DNA of 64,000 nucleotides, taken from Bemisia tabaci (taxonomy: Eukaryota; Arthropoda; Insecta; Hemiptera; Aleyrodidae). Of this stretch, positions 44,335 to 55,735 are shown in pieces (position 1 is the first letter of the stretch; every line of letters begins with the position of its first letter). Made by a program: the position numbers and the translations under genes. The stretch is taken from NCBI RefSeq assembly GCF_918797505.1, contig NC_092800.1, forward strand, positions 41,025,430-41,089,429, read 5' to 3'. The notes beneath the pieces are model-generated. The model was not told the origin of the DNA, did no database searches, and saw nothing but the letters and a program-made list of their open reading frames with translations.

Positions 44335-44869
44335 CACAGTGGATCGAGTCAATAGGCGAAGTCGGACAAAATCTGGAAACTTTGAAAGCTTGTTTTTTTC
44401 AGAAATATGAAACAAAAGTGTTTAAGAGTGATTCCATTGGTTTTTCCGGGAAATTTTATTGCAGAAACACATTGAAGTTGAATTTTGTGACAAAATAGAC
44501 ATAAAAATATGAAATTTGGCTGAAAATTGAATGTCCGATCTTTTCATAAGCCCAGGTGTCTATAAGTCCGGAATTTTGGAAAGTCCGGAATAGTACTGAT
44601 GTTTTAAGAGCGGATCGGAAGTACTGAAAAAGTGCGGAAATTCCGCAAAAAGGTCCAGAATTTTTTTAAAATTTTTTGTCATTTTTGGCGCAATTTAAAA
44701 TTTTGAAATTTTTCGAATTTCGTCAAATGGAGGTACGGAAAAAGTGCGGAATTTTTCTCTCAGAGGAGGCACTGAATTTTTGAGACTGTACTGAAAAAGT
44801 ACTGTAAAAGTACTTATTAATCAGTAACCAGTCTGTTTTAGTAGACACCCTGAAACCAGTTATACTGTG
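44335..44869. mobile_element. Family T (Transib-like) element, copy 5, split by family S; CGCCT TSD
   Basis: The left end is CACAGTGGATCGAGTCAATA. The right end (TACTGTG) resumes after the family S insert. Exact CGCCT flanks at 44330-44334 and 44870-44874 show that the outer element is one insertion interrupted later. Confidence 0.85.
44553..44852. mobile_element. Family S element, copy 3, nested in family T
   Basis: Starts AGGTGTCTATAAGTCCGG and ends TTTTAGTAGACACCCTG, colinear with the other two copies. Confidence 0.8.
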
Positions 44870-44874
44870 CGCCT

Positions 44875-46289
44875 ATCCGATAGTTTGTTTCTGTCACTCT
44901 GGAATCTTGTTAGCATGTCCCGATATTTTTGCGACCCCATTTTGTCTAAATGCCAAGATGTTCGATCGTGTCCCTAAAATTGTCTTATCATCTTCGGACG
45001 CCGCCGCGCCGTGGCCTCAAAAAATTTACACGGTGACCAATGAATCAGCCGACACAGCATTGACGCGGACAGGTTGCCTTGACCAAACTCAACGGATAAA
45101 TAGGTGCGACTTGCAATAGGTGGCTATTAATCTTCCAAGCTTTGGAAGGTTCGCCGCAGTGAGTCGTTCTCGATTTCAGCAATATTTAAAGGCAGATTTA
45201 TAACGGCGAAAATATAATCTGTCATGTTCAAACGGGTATCGCGAGAGTGCTTACAACTTTATATCCAAGCACTTTCACGATCTTATCCCCAAAACACCAT
45301 AATAGCTCTAATATTTTTGTGATAAAAAATGTTTTAAAATTTGCTATTACAATTTGACTTGTGGTGTTCCTCACACGATGTTTCTTTAATATTTTTACCA
45401 AATAATCGTTGTTTCCCGCAAAACGGACCGTTAGTTCAGTCCAAGGTTGCTAATTTGCCTCAATGACTAACTTTTTTCCAAGAATATAACCGAGCAATTC
45501 ATGTCCGGATTTCAATATTTTTGTGTGGAATCAGAGGAAAAATCCATGCAATTTTCGGATAAAAATTTTCAATAGTTCCCTGGTAAAAATATATTTGTGA
45601 ATGGAAATGCTAAATTTCTTACCGGTACATGTATGTATCCGTCGGACACTTTCTTATCAGATTCTTCATGAAAGAATCAGTATCTCTCGTATTTACCTGA
45701 TACAGTTCCCATGACACAAGTGGATCACATCTAGCGAAAAGGAACCAGCGCCATTACAGTTTTGTAGAAATGTTGCTTCTTCATAATTATCTAAAACATT
45801 CTCAGAATTGCAAATAGTTTTCGGCTTTCCACCAAAAAATTGTTAATTTTAAAGGGAAATTATTGTGTAAGTTCTAATACTGTACATATATTGAGTATTT
45901 TTTAGAAGGAAAGAAGGATTTGTACGGTTTTGAAAACATTGTAATCCCTCTGGATCCTTTTTGCTAAATACGATCCAATCGTACATCAAATCATGATCGA
46001 TGATTTTCTTATCAGTACAGCGTTCACTTTTACATCGGTCTCTACTTGGAAGAATCAAGGTATGTTGTAATTACCTGATAAGGTCCCCTCGACATCGCCG
46101 TGAATGAAATCCTGATCGGTAAATTTTCCGAATCGTTTAAGATACATAAAACCAGGGGTTGGGTGCGGGAAAACGGCAGAAAAACTCGGGGAAAAACTGG
46201 CAAAATCAATAACAACAGAGCAGTCAGCTGAGGCGGCTGCGGTAGCGGAACCAAGCGAAAATCATCTACCCGTCATCGTTTTCAATCTC
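44875..46289. other. Unique stretch, nothing firm
   Basis: Two diverged blocks (45640-45715 and 45990-46095) share TTTCTTATCAG and TTACCTGATA-type words, perhaps an old duplication. No gene recognised. Confidence 0.4.
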
Positions 46290-46640
46290 GGGGGGCGTTC
46301 AACTGGCCGACATGGCGGCGTGCTCTCGGCGTGCGTGCGTGTGCGGGGGGCGAAAAACCAAGGGGGATCATGGGGAGCGTAAGTGTAAAAAACCAAAACA
46401 AAAGGGCGGTGCGGTGCGAGTTGGAGAGCGGTTCGAACGCGGACGGCTCGACGTGCCGACTGGCGCTCCGCGATCGCGAGCGAAGCTCTGCTGCAGTGCC
46501 CCCCCCCCCCCCCCCGCGCAACCCCTAGCGCCGCCTCCCTCGCGGCCCCTTCAACCCCTCGGCTCCCGTATTTTCCCGCCATTCGCTCGCCTCGTCCCGT
46601 AGCCCACTTCCTCGCCCCCCTGTTGTCACGTTTGGAGCCG
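46290..46640. other. GC-rich unique island with 17-C run
   Basis: A C run lies at 46499-46515. Frames up to 106 codons on both strands are low-complexity and arginine/proline-rich, as expected from composition. Candidate promoter or regulatory island. Confidence 0.4.
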
Positions 46641-46701
46641 CTGAAATTTCAGCAAGGCGAGCCTTAGGTTGCAAAACCCATTAAGAAAAATTGTACAATT
46701 T

Positions 46702-46961
46702 GGACCGCGTTCAACGGAAAGGGACCAAGCCACGTCAGGGAATGCCAAATTTAATCGGGCAATTTCATTTTTTTTTCATGAAAACTGTTGTACGGATTTT
46801 TGTCCTAATTTCGGTGAATTATCTCCATAGTAAATAGGAGATTCCCTAATATTTTCGAAGGAATCCGCATGCACAAACGCTCTCTTGTAAGAAAATTAAA
46901 TTGCTAAGTTAAATTTGGCAATAACTGATGCGGCTCGGTTCCTTTTCACTAAACGCGGTCC
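46702..46961. mobile_element. Family G element, copy 4
   Basis: GGACCGCGTTCAACGGAAAG faces CTTTTCACTAAACGCGGTCC (counted as inverted ends), with arms through ACCAAGCCACGTCAGG. CAATT lies next to both ends, offset by one base. Confidence 0.8.
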
Positions 46962-47911
46962 CAATTAGATATGTTTACAGGTCTGGTGTTATTCTGTTGA
47001 TAAGTCAAGAAATTTATCCAAACCCTTAACAACGGAAAATTTTGTTGCAGAACCTGGAATTTTTTTTTTCGATCAAAATATTGCATTTTTTGCAATTTCA
47101 AGAGACTTCGCGCTTCAAATTCTTGCTGACAAATTTTATGAGAGATTATGCCCCCTTCCCTCCCCCTCCCCCCCAAAAAAATTGCAAAAGCTAGAGAAAC
47201 TCCAGGGGTATTATGCTCAAAATCCCCAAAAAGGCAGGTAATTTCAAAATCAAAGAAAAGTTGTTACTCTGATTCATATATATGCTGTGCAGTTATTGCT
47301 CTGAAATGATAATTACGTTATATCCTTAATTTTTAAATTTATATAGGATTAATTTAATCGGCTTGGCAACGGAGCGCTCGCGCCCCCTTTTATCAGCTTT
47401 CGCCCAGTTTCGAGGCATTAAGCTTATCCCCGTAATCCAGCCGTATAATTAATTCCGAGTTTGAGATTAGCGAATTTTCTCTAAAATATCAAATTAGCAC
47501 AGCAGGCCCCCTCCCGGTCCGTGGAACGCGATCCCCTTTTTTGCCCCCTTTCTTCCGAGCCTACAGCCCGCGCATTCGACATTCCGCGTTTGTTTTGTGT
47601 CTGGGTGTCTCGTCGTGGTTCACTCAGTAGGTCAAGCTATCATGTTTTTGGCCGGGTAGCTGGGGGCTGATTATTGGAACGGATAAACAAAGCTATACAC
47701 AAATAATAGAATCGGAGAATAGAGTGATCCTATTGGTTGAAACGGGCGAGGTTCACATACGAAGAGGGAAAATGATGGACTCTCGTCGTTGGTTAGTCTA
47801 TCACTTACCTCCTTTGTCCACACCCGCTTCTACCAATAGGAATGCTCCATTTTTCCCTTGTCTTCTATATGTCTATCGCTTTGATTTTAATCCATACTTG
47901 GTATTGATATG
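46962..47911. other. Unique stretch, GC-richer at 47350-47600
   Basis: No gene or repeat family recognised. The 47350-47600 part is unique and may be host non-coding DNA. Confidence 0.4.
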
Positions 47912-48164
47912 TGGATCACAATTAGCAGAAAGGAACCAAGCCACATCACGTACTGCCAAATTTATCCGGGCAATTTAATTTTTAACAAGAGAGCGTTTGC
48001 TTGGATTTCTTTGAAAATTGCAAGGAATTTGTTTCGGACTGTACGCAGGAAATTCACTGTTTGCACAAAAATCTGCCCAACCGTTCTCTTGTAAAACATT
48101 AAGTTGCTTAATTGAATTCAGCAATAAGTGATGCAGCTTGGATCCTCTCTGCTGAACGTGGTTC
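47912..48164. mobile_element. Family G element, copy 5
   Basis: GGATCACAATTAGCAGAAAG and AACCAAGCCACATCACG at the left. GTGATGCAGCTTGGATCCTC and TGCTGAACGTGGTTC at the right. Confidence 0.75.
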
Positions 48165-48247
48165 ATTTAATGGTATCGATATTCTATCTGGGTATCGATA
48201 CTGTCGATATCACGCGATGTAAATTTTTCTAATTGGTTAAGGGCGAA

Positions 48248-48661
48248 CACTGAAAAAAAAATCTCGGTGTAATTACTAAGAAAAGGGTAAATTTACCAAG
48301 AATTCAGGGTTCTATTTGATCCCAGTTTTTTCTTGGTAAAATTACCATTTATGGAATTGGTAATTTTACCGAGAAATCTCGGTAAAATTATTGGACTTTC
48401 TTGGTAATTTTACTGGGCCTTGGTAAAAACGCCAATATTTTTTATCGACTGTGGTAGAATTACCGGGATAAAATGGCGCAGTTACCGGGAATTGATTACC
48501 AATAAAAGTGGTATTCTTACCTGAAAAAAACAGTAAAAATACCCGTTTTTAGGTAAGCTTACCAGTCTGTGTTGGTAAAATTACCAATAACTGGTAAGAA
48601 AAGTGAGGTGGTAAAGGTACCAACGGACCGTGGTAAAAACGCCGAGAATTTTTTTTCAGTG
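48248..48661. mobile_element. Family E long element, copy 3, with AA TSD
   Basis: 414 bp, full length and colinear with copy 1. AA flanks both sides. A family T element starts three bases after its end. Confidence 0.9.
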
Positions 48662-48664
48662 AAG

Positions 48665-48897
48665 CACACTGGACCGAGTCAGTGGGAGAGGTCGGACAAA
48701 ATTCGGAAACTTTATACGCGTATAACTCCGTTAATACAAAACTTTGAGGTTTTAAAATTGATTCCATTGGTTCCCTCGTGAAATTTCTTCCTAGAAACAC
48801 CTCTCTCAGTTTAAAATGAGACGATATAAACATCAAAATTTTCAGTTTTCGTCCAAAATTTCATGTCCGACCTCTCTAATTGACTCGATCCACTGTG
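48665..48897. mobile_element. Family T (Transib-like) element, copy 6
   Basis: Starts CACACTGGACCGAGTCAGTG and ends GACTCGATCCACTGTG. The right flank is CGACG; the left flank TGAAG overlaps the neighbouring family E end. Interior is colinear with copy 3. Confidence 0.8.
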
Positions 48898-49049
48898 CGA
48901 CGCCTGGCGCTAATACTTGCTCTGAACAATGATGAATGATGAATGACCAGAAAAGTAAGTCGTTGGGATCAAATTATTGACAAAATTTGAAAGTAGGGAC
49001 GTGTTTGATTTGAAGCGCACTCGGACTGGTCCATTTGAGTATCGTGAGG

Positions 49050-49399
49050 CAGTGGCGATTCTGCAAGTTGGCAACACTGTATTTTTTCCTTTTAAATCCA
49101 ATAAAAATATCGATCTTAGGTCACCAAGAATCGATTGTTTTACACACACTTAAATGGTAGGAAAATAGTGTTGTCACCTTCACTTAAAAAAACAGTCACG
49201 GGCACCTTAGACGTACCGTCCATCCCGGGATCAGAGGCCGAAACTCCCGGGTGTTGGAGCCGTAGCATCGATTGCTCCGAGTGCTACGCCCGGAATATTC
49301 GGCCTCTGAGCCCGAAACTCTGACGGAACGTCTATATAAGCTCGTATGTACGGATTCCACAGCCGGAGTTTGTTTTCTGTGTTTCAAGAATCGCCTCCG
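49050..49399. mobile_element. hAT-like short element with GTTGCC arms, split by an insertion
   Basis: Left end CAGTGGCGATTCTGCAAGTT and GGCAACACTG. The right arm GTGTTGTCACCTT is cut at 49180 and resumes after the insert as CAAGAATCGCCTCCG. Rejoined in order, the pieces mirror the left end. No exact 8-bp TSD. Confidence 0.65.
49181..49381. mobile_element. Family E-type element nested in a hAT-like element, TT TSD
   Basis: CACTTAAAAAAACAGTCACG at the left and GTTTGTTTTCTGTG at the right, TT on both sides. The interior (ACCGTCCATCCCGGGATCAG, AGGCCGAAACTCCCGG) is shared with 23592-23726, plus an internal inverted CGGAATATTCGGCCTCTGAG block. Confidence 0.75.
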
Positions 49400-49493
49400 T
49401 CCCGAAGTATTGACTTTTCCCAAGTTTCGATACTACAGGATCGGCATCGATGCAGTCGCTTCGATAGGTACTAGTATCGATACTCGGTATTAA

Positions 49494-49935
49494 AGGTGAT
49501 TCGATGGACACCATATTTTGTGTCAGAACGGCATGCGATATATCGCATCAATGGTTCCATTTTTTCAACTACTCGTCATTTTTCTCCAATTTTGAGATCG
49601 CAAATCTGTTGTCAGGAGACTAAAGCACTCACTTACTAATTTTAACAAAGAAATTCAACGTTATAAAGGCGTGGTTTTTTTAGAGAGAAAATATCGCATC
49701 CGAGTGCAGTTTCGATATCAGTATCGAATGCGATATTTTCTCTCTAAAAAAACCACGCCTTTATTACGATGAATTTCTTTGTTAAAATTGGTAAGTGAGT
49801 GCTTTAGTCTCCTGACAACAGAATTGCGATCTGAAAATTGGAGAAAAATAGACGAGTAGCCGAAAAAATGGAACCAATTGATGCGATATATCGCATGCCG
49901 TTCTGACACAAAATATGGCGTCCATCGAATCACCT
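49494..49935. mobile_element. 442-bp hairpin element
   Basis: AGGTGATTCGATGG to GCATCCGAGTGCAGTTTCG pairs almost completely with its complement on the right. The centre lies near 49714, at the GATATCAGTATCG segment. Both arms contain GCGATATATCGC and AGAGAGAAAATATCGCAT. No coding; the TSD is uncertain. Confidence 0.85.
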
Positions 49936-50408
49936 ATAATAGGAATTGACCATGGATTACTCAAGTATCGACATCTCTAGGAAGGGATCGAAGCTTTGAT
50001 AGCATTTCGTTAAGCTCGAGCGAGTGACTGTGCGTTGTGCGTGGCCCGTGGCACGGAAACCATTTATATTCGCGCTTTTGTTCTGACGCTCGAGGCTCGA
50101 CCAGGGGCTTTCGGGCTTCGGCCTCGGGTCTGCTTTAGGCACTTGTTCCAAACCACCTTTTGTTCCATCATCATCCGAGCCCAAAACCTTCCCTTTCTCC
50201 TCTCTTTTTCCATTCATTTATTCCTCCATTTATCTGTTTATCCGCTCGTTGACTTGTTTCCTTTTATTTATTTTAATAAATTTACGCTAATCCAAAGGAT
50301 CATTTGGAACTCGAGCAGCAACTTCTAAAGTGATGTATCCATGTTACACTCCGTTGGTAAACAGTGTGGCATGAAATCTAAGAAAGACATGAAATGTCCA
50401 CAATTTTA
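49936..50408. other. Unique stretch, nothing recognised
   Basis: Frames of about 90 codons on both strands overlap each other; none recognisable. Confidence 0.4.
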
Positions 50409-50543
50409 GTGAAATATTTCATGAAATTTCACAAGGCTGTGAAATATTTCATGAAATTTCACGAGGCTGTGAAATATTTCATGAAATTTCACGAGGCTGT
50501 GAAATATTTCATGAAATTTCACGAGGCTGTGAAATATTTCATA
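50409..50543. repeat. 30-bp minisatellite, 4.5 units, with perfect dyad
   Basis: Units start at 50409, 50439, 50469, 50499 and 50529. Each contains ATTTCATGAAAT, a perfect 12-bp palindrome, between GTGAAAT and TTTCAC, then GAGGCT. Units are virtually identical apart from one CAAGGCT variant. Confidence 0.95.
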
Positions 50544-51093
50544 TTTTTCAGGGGTTAGGTATGTAACCCGGACTCAAACGCACAAAAAAAGAAGAAATTC
50601 ACAATTTTTTACTTTTTGCGAAACATGAAAAGGAACCATGAACTGGGCAGCCAGGACACGACTGGCCCGTCTAAAGACTGAATAAGTCCATTTTTTTTTT
50701 CGAACAGTTTTTAATACGCGTTCAAAAAAACGATTTCAAAATGGCATATATATTCTCAGTTTCTTGAACGTGAGTGTTGCATAGGGACGGTGAGACTTTC
50801 AAACCACGTATCTCGGTTAGCGACCTTGCAGACTCTCTGTCATACTTGAGTTTTTAATGAGAAGCTACTCAACGTTAATGCTTGAAATCAGCCTTCAATA
50901 TTCCTCTCATGGTCAAAGAAAATCCAGTGGAAACTTCAAGGAGTGATATTAATTGTTCTCCTTCAAAAAAATAAAGGGGGAGCGGATATTCATAAACACA
51001 GGTAACGAGATATGTGTTCTTACAGTTTCACCGTCGACGTTTAAAAATTGGAGATACTTTCCGCTTTAAAAATACTGGGCCGATTTTATCGTA
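50544..51093. other. Unique stretch, nothing firm
   Basis: Contains AAACCACGTATCTCGGTTAG at 50801-50820, close to a sequence in the Helitron tandem repeat (AAACCACGTATCTCC near 61800 and 62320). It may be an old relative of that element. Confidence 0.4.
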
Positions 51094-51156
51094 GCGCCTT
51101 GATGCAACTATTCGTGTTCCGCGGATGTGCGTGTTGCTTGTTCCAAATTGAAGGCG
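51094..51156 (+). repeat. Stem-loop module M, type 1
   Basis: GCGCCTTGATGCAACTATTC ... GGATGTGCGTGTTGCTTG ... AAATTGAAGGCG. Outer CGCCTT/AAGGCG and inner GCAAC/GTTGC arms pair. Confidence 0.8.
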
Positions 51157-52733
51157 TTTCTCACTTCTTCAGAGATGCACAGGACTTGTCAGTTGTAGCA
51201 ATCTAATAACAGAGCACATATACATTACAGCGAGATTATTACCAGTTAGTGGCATGAGGCCCGGGGATCTAAGGTCAATTATTGACATGGTCATTCCTAA
51301 AAAGACTTGAGCGTCTGAAACGAAAATTTAGCGACAGCGCCATGTTTTGGAGGCGTGCAGTGAGTTTGGAGTCCCTCTTGGGGGATTTTAAATTTGTCTG
51401 CTAACTTCAATAGATGGCTAGTATCTTGACAAGTTGAAAGGCTGGTTTGCGATAGCCAGGAGTTCGTGAAGTCCTGGGCTTCTCTCATCGGGCCCCGTTG
51501 CCGTAAACTGCAGTTTCAGCGTATGAACGACGACTGGTGCGGATGCGATCAGCGCACTACACGTGAGATAGGGTGTTTTTCGCGTTGGAGAACATCCTAA
51601 GAGCATGATGTCACGATGCAGTAGACCGCTGCGCGGTTGCCACGCCCTGCGGGAGCCAACGGGATGGTCTAAGACTCGTAATAGTTTCGGCGGCCCTCTA
51701 GAAGGTGCGTGGCAGCGGTGCGGGGACCCTGTCTGCTGGACATCGCGTAGTCATGTTTAGAGCACTGGAATTGCTGATTTCACTAGATTTTCCGCTCGAA
51801 TCGTACGAAACTGAGGGTAAGACGCTCCTAAGGAAGATCTATGAAATCAGTCTTCTCTCAACGCGGTGACCACACTGCTCGCGGTAAGCAACACGCGGTA
51901 CAGCCCCGTTGCCCCCCAGTTGGCCCCGAGAGTTTTCGACTCAAACCCCCCCCCCCTTTCTCTTAATTTTAAAATTGTATTTGTTCTCTTATTTCCGGTT
52001 TTTAGAGTGAGCGTTATGCGTAGTTATTTGTTGTTGTAATTTTCCGTAAACGTCGTAGATTTGTCCGAAATAGTTTGGCCGATCCGAGGTGTCTCCGGTG
52101 GAATTACGTTATGGTGTATGATCAGTGTTGTTTGCGTGGTTCCTGTGTGTATTTTCATCATTTATCATCAACTAGTGTAATTAAAGGGAGTGGCACCCCA
52201 AAACCCGTGCACGTTTTGATTTGGACTACTTCTCCCCATCTCTCATAAAATCAGTGATCAGACGAGCAACGAAAAGATCATCTAAGTCCATGGGACAGGT
52301 TTGATAGAACATCTTATTGCATCAGAATATCCTTGATATTAGCGTGTGTTATAGCTCTACCAATTAGTCATCACTGAGGACTTGAGGCCTCATTTTCTAT
52401 ACCTCAAGTGGTGGAACGCCCCCTTTTGGCTAAACTTTAGGGTAGTTCTGGTCCCTAGAGTTTTAGCCGTTTCACGTCAGAAATGAAATACGAGAAAACA
52501 TCGGAAGGTGTTAAAATTAACTCGTTTTAAATCACGGATGATATAATAGTGTAATTAATTAAGTTATCGTTTTAATAATTCCGAGCTCTGAAATTTAGAA
52601 CTGGTCGATTAGAACTTTTTTTTTTACTATTTGTATCGAATCATGATTTTAGACGCTTAAGTATTTTCCAGAATGACCGATTTGAGTCGGTGATTATCTC
52701 AACCTACGAAATATCTTAACCTAAGTTGATCGC
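51157..52733. other. Mixed-composition stretch with unrecognised broken frames
   Basis: On the minus strand, frames at 51418-51606 (62 codons) and 51297-51488 (63 codons) overlap in different phases. A frameshifted old gene could leave this pattern, but I recognise no domain. 51600-51960 is GC-richer. A TGGCACCCCAAAACC stretch at 52191 was considered as a primer-binding site and rejected. Confidence 0.25.
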
Positions 52734-52796
52734 GGCGCCTTGATGCAACTATGTGTGTTCCACGTATGTGCGTGTTGCATGTTCAAAATTGAAGGT
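52734..52796 (+). repeat. Stem-loop module M, type 1
   Basis: GGCGCCTTGATGCAACTATG ... GTATGTGCGTGTTGCATG ... AAAATTGAAGGT. The last bases of the outer stem have drifted. Confidence 0.75.
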
Positions 52797-53393
52797 ACTT
52801 TGGCGTTTCTCTCATCCTCAGAAATGCACGGGAGTTGTTGCGTACATTTAGCAACAATCAGAACTATTGAATAACTATTCAACTTCATAATAATAATATT
52901 CATAATAATACTGTGGATATGACTTTATTCACACGGGCTTATAGCGTTACAATGCGTATGTATATAGAACTCTGTTACCACGGAGGCATATCAGGTTGGA
53001 GCTTAATTAGCTTTAACAAGAGTTGTTATCAGTTGAAGCACTCGAAATATTCGTCCATCGTTGGTCAATTAACCGGTCGACCGAATCGCAAGTCGGTCAT
53101 GTAAACTAAGGGACCCGGTTTCGTTTCCTCAGCCTCTAACTCCATATATTTAATTTTTTTTCAATTTCTATCAATTTAGTTTAATTACTCTTTTTTCGTT
53201 ATAGCCGAGAAAAGAACTTGGTACGGGTGTCTGGAACACCCTGTAGGATTAACTAAATTTTCTCCGAATGTAGGACGGTTCTTGTCTGCACAACTCGATC
53301 CGATTGCACCTTCAAAGCCTTTAGGTTGAACGAGAGCCCTCACTGTCGAACCGAGATAAGGAGGATCCGCGAGCACTTGAAAAGTTGGACCCA
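52797..53393. other. Unique stretch, nothing recognised
   Basis: No gene or repeat family seen. Confidence 0.4.
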
Positions 53394-53483
53394 ACCCTGC
53401 TAAAAATGTTCCATGTGGATTCACGTGGAAATGACCCGATTTCCATGTGATTTCATGGAAATCGTCTGACTTCCATGTCCTTC

Positions 53484-53768
53484 GACATGGAAATCATAAC
53501 GTTTCCATGAAACTCACATGGAAACCAAGTCATTTCCATCAAGCCGTCATGGAAATGAAAACATTTCCTTGTGAGCTCGACATGGAAATCATAACGTTTC
53601 CATGCAACTCACACGGAAACCAAGTCATTTCCATCAAGTCTTCATGGAAATGAAAATATTTCCTTGTGAGCTCGACATGGAACTCATAACACTTCCATGC
53701 AACTCACACGGAAACCAAGTCATTTCCATCAAGCCTTCATGGAATTGAAAATCCCCTTCTCAGTTCGG
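53484..53768. repeat. 95-bp subterminal tandem array, three units
   Basis: GACATGGAA starts at 53484, 53579 and 53674. Each unit carries CATAACGTTTCCATG (CATAACACTTCCATG in unit 3), ACGGAAACCAAGTCATTTCC and TTCATGGAA words. It probably acts as, or derives from, repeated transposase-binding sites (inference). Confidence 0.9.
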
Positions 53769-54862
53769 CATGGAAATAAAAATTGCGGATTTAAACATGA
53801 ATTTCGCGGCTTTAAAATCTTTCAATTTTTGGGCAATTCTAAACTGGACATACGCTCCGACATGGGCAACATGCGAAAATTACACATCGGAGCGTGAGTG
53901 TCGCGTTTGAAGCATAACTACGATGTTGAAGGCGCTCCGCAAGGTGCGCGCCAAGGAATTATACTCGGTATACGGTTCAAACCAGAGATGCAAGATTTTA
54001 TATGTAACTTCATAAAATGAAATTTCGTGAATTCCAATCATTTTTGAAAACTTCTGTGCTATGGGCTCATTATGACATGAAAAGGAAAAATCTTAAGTTT
54101 TGGAAGGGGGGGAGGCGGGGAGATGAAGGGAAAAAGGAAAAAACCGAAAGAAGAGCTATACGATCATTGTTGCGGGTTGCATTAGCAGTCACATTTTTTC
54201 TTCTCAGGCGTATGTTTAGAAAGGAGGTGAAGAAGATCCCCATATCAGGGTGATCGAAAAAAGTCTCAATTTTGGTCATCACTTAAGTACTTTTTCATCA
54301 GAAGGTAGTGTTTAGCATGTTATGTTTTTATCTTCAGTTATTAAATCCTCTAAATTTTTTTGTAAAGAATTTGAAAAGAATTGCTGGAACCAATTTTTTT
54401 TAATGATATGATTTCGATCTCAGCCCCTGAAAATCAAGTACCTGAAATTTTATGAAGCTCAATAATTAAAGAAATGTGCCAAAATGTATGATGGATAAAA
54501 GCTTAGTGTGTACTTACATCTACACTCAAGTGAAAGCAATAATAAGCACAATAATTTTAAAAAGCACATGGTGTACTCAAAGCTCCTTGATGAAAATTAG
54601 GGCCACCCTTTCAGACATACTTTGTGGGCAGGCCATCTATGACGGCCATGGGAACTTGTTTGACGGGTATATGTCAGTATGTAATTGAAATCAGCGCATA
54701 GACCTTCTTGGACTTGTAGGATTTTCTATATTATAGCAGCGTAGTTTTTCAAAGTTCGCATGTTAGCAGTTCTAAACACACATGTATCTTCCACTAGGCA
54801 TGTTTAAAGAGAATCTTTCAGTTAAATATGCATCATGCAAAGTAATAATGGATGACATCTGT

Positions 54863-55735
54863 CATGCAGACATACTCAATAAAATAGAAAATGAACAAAC
54901 AACACTCACCAACTTGCTCAAATCTGTAATCCACTGGGTCAGAAAAATCCACTTGAAGACAATTAATCCAAATTTCCGATTAGAACTGGTGCAGGTACGA
55001 AGGAACTTTTGAAAACACGATGAGTGCATTGTAAAAATATCTGAAGCACTCTTTAACGTAAGAGAAAAATTAGCACCATGATTTAATAGCTGATCAATGC
55101 AGAACACCACTCTCAGAAAAGCACTGACACAACACGATTTTACAGTTTAGTTTTAGAGGAGAAAGCATTTTTCAAAAGATGCGACATCATAAATCCACAG
55201 CTTAAATAATTTCACGATTTACTCCGATCATTGATGATATTAAGGTAGCCATCGATTCTCTACCCGACGTTCCTTCCACACATGACAGGAAACATCTACA
55301 GGCATAGAGCAAATGGCACTAAGCAGCAATGTACATCTGATAAGGCAAGCTCCTGGAAGTGTCGATCTGCAAAAATACAAAGCGGGAGACAGATCATCAA
55401 ATTGATCTACCTATGGTTAATGGCCGTCCTTGGAGACAGACAGTAAACTACGTAACAATATATCAACCACCTTTTGATAACAGAACGAATTTAAAATGAG
55501 AGCAAGACCCTTCCTTATGGAGGGAGGGCCAAGAAACATTTAAAAACGGAACATTTTACTACTTACAGGTTTGAGCCACTGAATAAAATACATTCCACCA
55601 GTCAATAAAATTTTAAATTTTGAATGTTGATAGATAACCTGATTGCCAGTATACATCGAGTTGAAACATCTGATACTTAGAGCGGTTCATTTTTGTATAA
55701 GCTCTTGAGGTATTTTAAAATTATACGACTTTTAG
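54863..55735. repeat. Left arm of an 873-bp inverted repeat
   Basis: Reverse complement of 56960-57832. Pairing positions keep a constant coordinate sum of 112695 over at least four widely spaced checks, so there is no net length change. On the minus strand the arm reads into an 82-codon frame ending in a GTGAGT donor-like site. A gene fragment is possible but unrecognised. Confidence 0.9.

Noticed and set aside
46499..46515. 17-C run as a regulatory i-motif
   Set aside because: A single homopolymer run without neighbouring runs of the needed spacing; may also be a sequencing length error.
52140..52215. Possible LTR end with TGGCACCCC primer-binding site
   Set aside because: No second LTR, no TG...CA pair and no gag-pol remnant were found.
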